Source of the DNA: an uncultured Collinsella sp. | Lineage (GTDB): Bacteria; Actinomycetota; Coriobacteriia; Coriobacteriales; Coriobacteriaceae | DNA length: 11,463 nt | Reading direction: 5' to 3' | NCBI GenBank assembly: GCA_902490245.1 | Contig: CABUDB010000028.1 | Location: forward strand, 1 to 11,463 | In this document: positions 6,459-11,463 of the stretch, piece by piece | Layout of the letters: each line of letters starts with the position of its first letter | How positions within the stretch are numbered: position 1 is the stretch's first letter | Program-made: the position numbers and the translations under genes | Notes under the pieces: model-generated | Told to the model about the DNA's origin: nothing | Database searches by the model: none | The model's input: only the letters and a program-made list of their open reading frames with translations

Positions 6459-7037
6459 GTGGTCACGACGACATTTGCTTCGCCTTTGGGCGAAATCTTG
6501 CTTGCCGCTGATGGCCGCGGTCTGACGGGGCTTTGGTTTGAGGGGCAGGAGCACTTTGGTTCCACGCTTCTCCGGGAAGACTCCGAACATGTTGAAGGCG
6601 CCGACGCGGTTTCCGGTACCGGTGGCATGTTGCCGGTGAGTCCGGCAAATGGCGCGGCTTCTTCGGTGCTTGAGCGTTCTTGGGCTTGGCTGAATGCTTA
6701 TTTTGCGGGGCAGGAGCCTCGGTTTACGCCGCCGTTGCATATGATCGGCACGGCGTTCCAGCGCGAGGTTTGGTTTGAGCTGCTTTCAATTCCGCGTGGC
6801 GAAGTCGCTACGTATGGCGAGATCGCTCAGCGTGTTGCGGCTCGACATCGTGTGCCGGGAAATGAGGCACCCGTCGTGTCTCCTCGTGCGGTGGGGGCTG
6901 CGGTTGCGCGTAATCCCATTTCGATTATCGTGCCGTGCCATCGCGTGGTCGCGGTCGACGGATCGCTCAACGGATATGCTGGCGGCCTTGATCGCAAGGA
7001 GTGGCTGCTTCGGCTTGAGGGCGCGTACGAGGAATAG
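6459..7037 (+). CDS. ogt: Methylated-DNA--[protein]-cysteine S-methyltransferase
   Basis: A suicide DNA-repair protein that transfers alkyl groups from O6-alkylguanine to its own cysteine. At 192 residues it is slightly longer than typical Ogt. The core runs from GTAFQREVW (97-105) through IPRGEVATYGEIA (111-123) to the active-site IVPCHRVV, with the acceptor cysteine at C160. RAVGAAVARNP (143-153) supplies the DNA-binding helix and arginine finger, and NGYAGG is at 171-176. An extra loop of roughly ten residues (about 129-142) precedes that helix. The start is GTG at 6459 with GAAAGGAG (6445-6452) 6 nt upstream. There is no AdaA-like regulatory domain, so it is a stand-alone repair enzyme. 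A weak hairpin (7072-7091) follows the stop codon. Assignment to ogt rather than adaB is by overall type only. Confidence 0.92.
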   Translation: MVTTTFASPLGEILLAADGRGLTGLWFEGQEHFGSTLLREDSEHVEGADAVSGTGGMLPVSPANGAASSVLERSWAWLNAYFAGQEPRFTPPLHMIGTAFQREVWFELLSIPRGEVATYGEIAQRVAARHRVPGNEAPVVSPRAVGAAVARNPISIIVPCHRVVAVDGSLNGYAGGLDRKEWLLRLEGAYEE

Positions 7038-7071
7038 CGCTCGAACGCTTTGCATAACTAGGACGCCGCGA

Positions 7072-7093
7072 AAGGACGAGCCTCCGTCCTTCT
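7072..7093 (+). terminator. Weak hairpin after ogt, possible terminator
   Basis: A 7-bp stem, AAGGACG with CGTCCTT (7072-7078 and 7085-7091), has a 6-nt loop and starts 34 nt beyond the ogt stop codon. There is no real T-run after it, so termination is only a possibility. Confidence 0.3.
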
Positions 7094-7182
7094 ACGGCCG
7101 GCATGCGTCCAGACGCTTGGCATCTGCGCTTTAAGTTTGGCTAAGCCATATCTTGCGTATTTGAAAACGCGCAGGTTGAGCC

Positions 7183-7221
7183 GCTAGGGCTGTGCTAAGG
7201 CAGCTTTCGGTGCGCTATTAT
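7183..7221 (+). promoter_or_regulatory. Promoter of the two-component operon with 11-bp direct repeats
   Basis: TATTAT at 7216-7221 matches five of six -10 bases and lies 44 nt before the response-regulator ATG. Immediately upstream are two adjacent direct repeats with an 11-bp period, GCTAGGGCTGT (7183-7193) and GCTAAGGCAGC (7194-7204), matching at 8 of 11 positions and covering the expected -35 position (no good -35 hexamer is seen). OmpR-family regulators typically bind tandem half-sites about one helical turn apart, so this is a plausible autoregulatory site. That function is inferred. Confidence 0.4.
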
Positions 7222-7265
7222 CGGCAGTATCGAAACCTGTATTTCCATGCGCCAAAGGAGCAACT

Positions 7266-7949
7266 ATGAAGCTGATGCTTGCCGAGGACGAACCTGGTCT
7301 CTCCCGCGCCCTCACCGCGATTCTTCAACATAGCGACTACGAGGTCGACACCGCCCTCGACGGCTTGACGGCGCTCGAGAATCTACTCACCAACGATTAC
7401 GACGCCGCAATCCTGGACATCATGATGCCCGGCATGGACGGCATCGAGGTGCTCAAGCGTACACGCGCCGCCGGAAATCGACTGCCCATCATCATGCTCA
7501 CGGCAAAAAGCGAGGTGTCCGATAGGGTCGAGGGCCTGGATGCCGGTGCCAACGATTACCTGACCAAGCCGTTTGCCGCCAAGGAACTGCTTGCGCGTAT
7601 TCGTGCCATGACGCGCGCCGCGACGGCAATTGACGCCACGACGCTCAGCGTGGGTAACGTGCGCCTCGACACGGCGGCTTGCACGCTTGTGGGACCCTTG
7701 GGCGAGGAGCACCTGGCCAATCGCGAGTTTCAGCTTATGGAACTCTTTATGCGCAACGCCGGCACGCGCATGCCCACTGAACGTCTGATGCTCGAGGTTT
7801 GGGGTGAGGACGCGCCCGAAGGCGCCAACGTGGTGTGGGTCTATATCTCGTACCTGCGCAAAAAGCTGACGGCGCTTGGTGCCAACGTTGCCATTCGCGC
7901 GTCGCGTAACCAGGGCTATTCGCTCGAGGTTGTCGAGGAAGGCGAATAA
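7266..7949 (+). CDS. OmpR-family two-component response regulator
   Basis: A 227-residue cytoplasmic transcription factor. The receiver domain covers residues 1-115, with acidic residues E7, D8 and E9, the phosphoacceptor D51 in ILDIMMPGMDG, T79 in MLTA and K101 in LTKPF; all catalytic positions are present. The winged-helix DNA-binding domain covers about 130-225 and includes the NREFQLMELFMRN and VWVYISYLRKKL segments typical of OmpR/PhoB proteins. ATG at 7266 has AAAGGAG (7254-7260) 5 nt upstream. The partner kinase begins 2 nt after the stop codon, so the two are co-transcribed. The signal and targets cannot be deduced from the window. Direct repeats upstream suggest autoregulation. Confidence 0.95.
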   Translation: MKLMLAEDEPGLSRALTAILQHSDYEVDTALDGLTALENLLTNDYDAAILDIMMPGMDGIEVLKRTRAAGNRLPIIMLTAKSEVSDRVEGLDAGANDYLTKPFAAKELLARIRAMTRAATAIDATTLSVGNVRLDTAACTLVGPLGEEHLANREFQLMELFMRNAGTRMPTERLMLEVWGEDAPEGANVVWVYISYLRKKLTALGANVAIRASRNQGYSLEVVEEGE

Positions 7950-7951
7950 GC

Positions 7952-9313
7952 GTGAGCGCGAGCGCGTGGTGCAAGCGCATGACGGAGTGGTTTCACGCCG
8001 CCTCGAGTAGTACGGGGCGGGCTAATTCTGTTGACGCATTGGGCCGCCGTCTGCGTCGCAAGTTTATCCTCGTTGCCATGGGCGCCGTGACCGTGGTGCT
8101 CACGCTTATCATCGCCGGCATCAACATCGTCAATTATTCGCATGTCTGCAAGATGGCCGACGCTCGCCTGGACTATATTCTGGCGGGCAAGGACGGTATC
8201 GATTGGGGGGACGAGCCTAAAGCCGAGCCCGCTAATGGCAAGGATGCCGGCGATAGCCAAGCGGGCGTTCGCATCAGACACTTCGAAGGCATGACGGCGG
8301 AGTCTCCCTTCGACACGCGCTACTTTACGGTGACGATTGACGCCGGACAGGTTGCCGATGTCAATACGGCCCGCATTGCCGCGGTTGGTGCCAAGCGCGC
8401 CGCCAGTATTGCCGCAAGGCTGCATGCCAAGGGCTGGACCTCGGGCTTCTCTGGCAATTATCGTTATACGACCGACGTCCAGGACGACGAGATCACCTAT
8501 GTGTTCGTGGACTGCTCGCGCGAGCTTGCAAGCTTTCATTCGTTTTTGAGCGCGAGCGTGGCGATCAGTTGCATTGGCTGGCTGGCGGTGCTGGCAATTG
8601 TGGCGGGTGCCTCGGGCGCGGTGATTCGACCGATGGTCGAGAGCTACAGCAAGCAAAAGCGCTTTATTACCGATGCGAGCCACGAGATCAAGACGCCGCT
8701 GGCTGTAATTGACGCCGCCAATGAGGTACAAGAGATCGAGAGCGGCGAAAGTGAGTGGACGCAGAGCATTCACGAGCAGGTTGCGCGGCTGACGGCGCTC
8801 ACGGAACGTCTAGTGTTTTTGGCACGTATGGACGAGGGCTCGGCGGGCTTTACCATGACATCGATCGATCTTTCGGAGGCCGTGGACAAGGCTGCGGCGC
8901 CGTTTGAATCGGTGGCGGTTTCGCGCGGCAAGCGTCTGTCGACGTCGATTGCGTGCGGCGTGCGGGCCCATGCCGATGCTGCGGCGGTGGCGCAGGTGGT
9001 TGAGCTGCTTCTGGACAACGCCACGCGCTATGCGAGCGAGGGCAGCGTGATTGAGCTGAGCCTGCGTGCCGTTTCGCGCGTTCAGGGTAAGGGCGCCACC
9101 GAGCTTGTCGTATCGAACGCCGTGGACGAGCTGCCCGAAGGCGACCTAGATCGATTGTTCGACCGCTTCTATCGTGCGGACGTGTCGCGCAGCTCCAAGA
9201 CGGGCGGCTCGGGCGTGGGCCTATCCGTGGTGCGTGCCATCGCCGAAGCCCATGGCGGGAGCGCTTCTGTCTGCGGCCACGGTAACCAGATCACCTTCAC
9301 CGTCCGCCTCTAA
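7952..9313 (+). CDS. Membrane sensor histidine kinase
   Basis: Partner kinase of the upstream response regulator; 453 residues. A short basic cytoplasmic N-terminus leads to transmembrane helix 1 (about 38-60). An extracytoplasmic sensor region of about 130 residues (61-195) matches no domain I recognise. Helix 2 spans about 198-225. The dimerisation/phosphoacceptor domain contains FITDASHEIKTPLAV, with the phosphorylated histidine at H244. The ATPase domain has the N-box LLLDNATRY (N356), LFDRFYRAD (402-410) and the glycine-rich GGSGVGLSVVRAI (418-430). The usual DxGxG (G1) box is not recognisable; VSNAVDELPEGD (387-398) occupies its place. I chose GTG at 7952, with GAGGAAGG (7935-7942) 9 nt upstream inside the regulator gene. 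ATG at 7979 is a possible alternative start. Confidence 0.94.
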   Translation: MSASAWCKRMTEWFHAASSSTGRANSVDALGRRLRRKFILVAMGAVTVVLTLIIAGINIVNYSHVCKMADARLDYILAGKDGIDWGDEPKAEPANGKDAGDSQAGVRIRHFEGMTAESPFDTRYFTVTIDAGQVADVNTARIAAVGAKRAASIAARLHAKGWTSGFSGNYRYTTDVQDDEITYVFVDCSRELASFHSFLSASVAISCIGWLAVLAIVAGASGAVIRPMVESYSKQKRFITDASHEIKTPLAVIDAANEVQEIESGESEWTQSIHEQVARLTALTERLVFLARMDEGSAGFTMTSIDLSEAVDKAAAPFESVAVSRGKRLSTSIACGVRAHADAAAVAQVVELLLDNATRYASEGSVIELSLRAVSRVQGKGATELVVSNAVDELPEGDLDRLFDRFYRADVSRSSKTGGSGVGLSVVRAIAEAHGGSASVCGHGNQITFTVRL

Positions 9314-9314
9314 G

Positions 9315-9352
9315 ACCTGCCAAAAAGGGACAGGTTTATTTTGGCAGGTTTT
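9315..9352 (+). repeat. REP-like hairpin after the kinase gene, possible terminator
   Basis: ACCTGCCAAAA (9315-9325) pairs perfectly over 11 bp with 9339-9349 around a 13-nt loop containing GGGACAGGTTTA. A short TTTTAT follows on the plus strand, so it may terminate the two-component operon, 1 nt after its last stop codon. The GGGACAGG core inside a hairpin resembles intergenic REP-type repeats I know from other bacteria that are mobilised by RAYT (TnpA-REP) transposases. No second copy is visible in this window, so repeat status is inference. Confidence 0.55.
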
Positions 9353-9429
9353 ATCTGTGCAGACGGCAGCGGAGGCTGGCGGTGATCGGCGCCATGAACG
9401 CCACCGACCCAAATAAACGCACCTCTAAC

Positions 9430-9438
9430 TGCTAAAAT
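9430..9438 (+). promoter_or_regulatory. Extended -10 promoter candidate for the AIM24-family gene
   Basis: TGCTAAAAT matches the extended -10 pattern (TG, one base, then a hexamer with five of six consensus bases). It lies 41 nt before the start codon at 9480. No clear -35 is present, which is usual for extended -10 promoters. Confidence 0.4.
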
Positions 9439-9479
9439 ATGGACATCGTTGTTCGGCTCCCGAAGGAAAGGAGACGGTC

Positions 9480-10154
9480 ATGCAGTACGAGATCGGCGGA
9501 GGGGCTTTCCCGGTTGTTACGTGCAACCTTAGCGACGGCGAATCCATGATCACCGAAAGCGGTGCCATGGTCTGGATGACCCCCAACATGGAGATGTCCA
9601 CCTCGGGCGGTGGTATAGGCAAGATGTTCTCTAAGGCTTTTTCGGGTGAGGCGTTGTTCCAAAACATTTGGACCGCGCACGGCGATGGCATGATTGCGTT
9701 TGGCTCTTGCTTCCCCGGCCGCATTATACCGATCGAGATTGGCCCTGGTAAGAGCTGGATTTTGCAGAAGCGTTCGTTCCTTGCCGCGGAAAGTGGTGTT
9801 GAGCTGAGCATCCACTTTAACAAGAAGACAAAGACCGGCGTCTTTGGCGGCGAGGGTTTTATCATGCAAAAGCTCACGGGCTCGGGTATTGCCTTTGCCG
9901 AGATCGACGGCGACCTAGTTGAGTACGAGCTTGCTGCTGGCCAGCAAATGATTGTAGATACCGGCAACGTGGCCGGCTTTGAGGAGACGGTGAGCATCGA
10001 CGCGCAGATGGTCAAGGGCGTCAAAAACATCATGTTTGGCGGTGAAGGCGTGTTCAACACTGTGCTCACCGGTCCGGGGCGCATCTGGCTGCAGACAATG
10101 CCCATTTCCAATCTTGCGGCAGCAGTGGCTTCGATGACCAACAACAATAACTAA
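9480..10154 (+). CDS. AIM24 / TIGR00266-family protein
   Basis: This 224-residue protein has the family's features: an N-terminal MQYEIGGGAFPVVTCNL strand and ESGAMVWMTPNMEMSTSGGG (residues 26-45), glycine-rich repeated beta segments, and FGGEGFIMQKLTGSG (122-136). GTVL-like ends recur near the C-terminus (NTVLTGPGRIWLQTMP, about 194-209), which finishes in an asparagine tail. No signal peptide or membrane helix is seen, so it is probably cytoplasmic. The family forms a double beta-sheet fold; its bacterial function is not established, and the fungal homologue AIM24 is mitochondrial. ATG at 9480 follows GGAAAGGAGA (9465-9474), a strong ribosome binding site. It has its own promoter candidate and terminator, suggesting a single-gene unit unlinked to the two-component genes upstream. 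Confidence 0.9.
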   Translation: MQYEIGGGAFPVVTCNLSDGESMITESGAMVWMTPNMEMSTSGGGIGKMFSKAFSGEALFQNIWTAHGDGMIAFGSCFPGRIIPIEIGPGKSWILQKRSFLAAESGVELSIHFNKKTKTGVFGGEGFIMQKLTGSGIAFAEIDGDLVEYELAAGQQMIVDTGNVAGFEETVSIDAQMVKGVKNIMFGGEGVFNTVLTGPGRIWLQTMPISNLAAAVASMTNNNN

Positions 10155-10168
10155 TCGTGTATAGGATG

Positions 10169-10206
10169 ACGCGCGCGGCGGGCCCGGCCTGTCGTGCGCG
10201 TTTTTT
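10169..10206 (+). terminator. Intrinsic terminator after the AIM24-family gene
   Basis: ACGCGC (10169-10174) pairs with GCGCGT (10196-10201) around a very GC-rich, internally paired loop, followed by six T's (10201-10206). It lies 14 nt past the AIM24-family stop codon and 17 nt from the stop of the convergent CLC gene. The T-run is on the plus strand only, so it mainly serves the plus-strand gene. Confidence 0.8.
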
Positions 10207-10223
10207 GGTGGCAAACGCCCTGT

Positions 10224-11463
10224 TTATCGGGTGCGGCTGTGCTCCTGCAGCGCATAGATCGACTTATCCATGTTGAACAGGTAGGCCACGACGCAGACAA
10301 TAAAGAACGTCGGCAGACTGCTAAAGCCAAAGACCTCGCAGCCAATAAAGATGGGCGCGAGCAGCGTATTGGTGGCGCTGCCAAAGACGGCGGCGTATCC
10401 CAGCGCGGCGCAGAGCTCGACGGGCATGCCGAGAATCCCGGCGAGTACGACACCCAGGCTGGCTCCGATGGAGAACAGCGGCGTCACCTCGCCACCCTGA
10501 TATCCTGCGGCAAGCGTGGCGATGGTGAGTACGAATTTGAGCGCCCAGTCCCAAGGCATGATCGACGCCTCACCGTTGTCACCCAGTGCCGCGGATATCA
10601 GGTTGGTGCCAAGGCCGCAGTATCGCCCCTGCCACAGCGCGAACAGAATCGCCGACAGCGCAAGGCCCATAACGGCAACGCGTATGTAAGGGCTGGGGAG
10701 CAGCCGCGCTGCAAGGGTCTTGGCATGGGCAAGGCACCAGGCAAAAGCTCCACCTACCATACCAAACGCGATACCCAACAACGCCAGTCGTCCAAGACCG
10801 GGGAGGTCGAGCGCATACGAGGCGGTAACGGCGACCTCAAACTTCTCGAGCCCCAGAGCGCCGGAGGTCATGCTTGCGGCGAGCGAGGCTGTAAGCGCGG
10901 GAAACAGCGCGCGGTATTCCATGCGTCCTGCGACCAGTACTTCGATCGCAAAGACCGTGGCGGCGAGGGGCGTTCGGAAGAGTCCGGCAAAGCCGGCGGC
11001 CATGCCGATAAGCAAAAACGTGTTGCCGGGTTCTCGGAAAGGTAGACGTCGGCCGATCCAATGCGAGACGGTTGCGCCGATCTGCACGGCTACGCCTTCG
11101 CGTCCCGCGCTGCCGCCAAAGAGATGCGTGGCCCACGTGCTCAGCATAATGAGCGGCACCAGACGCGGGGAGATGGCGTCCTCGCGTCCGTGACCTACGT
11201 CGAATACTAAGCTCATGCCCCGATCGGTGCCTTTGCCCCAGGTGAGGTAGGCAAATACGATGGCCAAGCCCATGAGGGCGAGGAAGGGAAGGAGCAGTAC
11301 GATGTGCTCGTCACGGAAGGCGCCGATTGCCAGGAGCACACGACCAAAAAGGGCACAGATGGCGCCAACGATAACGCCGATAGGGATTCCGACGGCGCCC
11401 ATGAGCACGAGCTTTGTGGAACATGGGGGTGTCGATCCAGCCCGGAGCAATGGCGTTGACGGT
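10224..11463 (-). CDS. CLC-family anion transporter, CLC-F-like; 5' end uncertain or outside window
   Basis: A multi-pass membrane protein of the CLC family. The frame is open to the window edge. A TTG at 11450 gives 408 residues and an ATG at 11402 gives 392; neither has a convincing ribosome binding site, so the start may be outside. Numbering from the TTG: THLFGGSAGREGVAVQIG (108-125) holds the gating glutamate at E118. PLAATVFAIEVLVAGRMEY (161-179) is the next conserved helix, with Val at the position of the internal proton glutamate of Cl-/H+ exchangers. GGEVTPLFSIGASLG follows later. The usual GSGIP filter segment is replaced by GKGTDRGMS (72-80), and the P of GREGP is V. From memory, these traits fit the CLC-F fluoride/proton antiporter branch, though its characteristic Asn/Met filter motif is not clearly present. 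No cytoplasmic CBS domains are seen. CLC membership is secure; the transported ion is inference. Confidence 0.88.
   Translation of the reverse strand, partial: PSTPLLRAGSTPPCSTKLVLMGAVGIPIGVIVGAICALFGRVLLAIGAFRDEHIVLLLPFLALMGLAIVFAYLTWGKGTDRGMSLVFDVGHGREDAISPRLVPLIMLSTWATHLFGGSAGREGVAVQIGATVSHWIGRRLPFREPGNTFLLIGMAAGFAGLFRTPLAATVFAIEVLVAGRMEYRALFPALTASLAASMTSGALGLEKFEVAVTASYALDLPGLGRLALLGIAFGMVGGAFAWCLAHAKTLAARLLPSPYIRVAVMGLALSAILFALWQGRYCGLGTNLISAALGDNGEASIMPWDWALKFVLTIATLAAGYQGGEVTPLFSIGASLGVVLAGILGMPVELCAALGYAAVFGSATNTLLAPIFIGCEVFGFSSLPTFFIVCVVAYLFNMDKSIYALQEHSRTR

Noticed and set aside
6030..6740. 236-codon minus-strand frame across the intergenic hairpins and ogt start
   Set aside because: Its Pro/Arg/Ala-rich translation comes from the GC repeats, and it overlaps a solid ogt gene.
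7916..8773. 285-codon minus-strand frame opposite the histidine kinase
   Set aside because: Antisense to conserved kinase domains; no recognisable domain of its own.

Overview
The window is a high-GC bacterial chromosome segment. It looks like class Coriobacteriia, most likely Collinsella or a close relative. That assignment rests on base composition, codon use and overall protein character as I know them; no database was searched.

Layout. (1) Positions 1-422 (+): the 3' part of an XRE-type helix-turn-helix regulator with codon use unlike its neighbours. (2) Positions 711-6003: aspartate-family amino acid genes. thrB (homoserine kinase) and thrC (threonine synthase) lie on the minus strand. 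They are divergent from lysC (aspartate kinase with two ACT domains) and asd (aspartate-semialdehyde dehydrogenase) on the plus strand. Together they cover four of the five steps from aspartate to threonine; homoserine dehydrogenase (hom) is not in the window. (3) Positions 6004-6458: a gene-free, very GC-rich stretch with a long hairpin element and three tandem smaller hairpins. (4) Positions 6459-7037 (+): an ogt-type O6-alkylguanine-DNA alkyltransferase. (5) Positions 7266-9313 (+): an OmpR-family response regulator and its partner sensor histidine kinase, separated by 2 nt. (6) Positions 9480-10154 (+): an AIM24/TIGR00266-family protein. (7) Positions 10224 to the window end (-): a CLC-family anion transporter resembling the fluoride/proton (CLC-F) branch, convergent with the AIM24 gene and separated from it by a strong intrinsic terminator.

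The most unusual content is non-coding. Three long quasi-palindromes lie at gene borders: 531-717, 1607-1718 and 6016-6145. The first (read on the minus strand) and the third share one architecture although their stem sequences differ. Both have a long outer stem, a conserved asymmetric internal loop (GTCCTC opposite TGCGGARTG), a short stem, a 5' bulge, a 15-16 bp stem, and an identical apex (GCTCC-TTC-GGAGC-TGC). Each lies just 3' of a gene on that gene's own strand (thrB and asd). The middle one carries a relaxed form of the loop motif and abuts the thrB ribosome binding site. This looks like a repeated structured element family. A separate tandem array of three nested hairpins (6247-6380) also shows a compensatory base-pair change.
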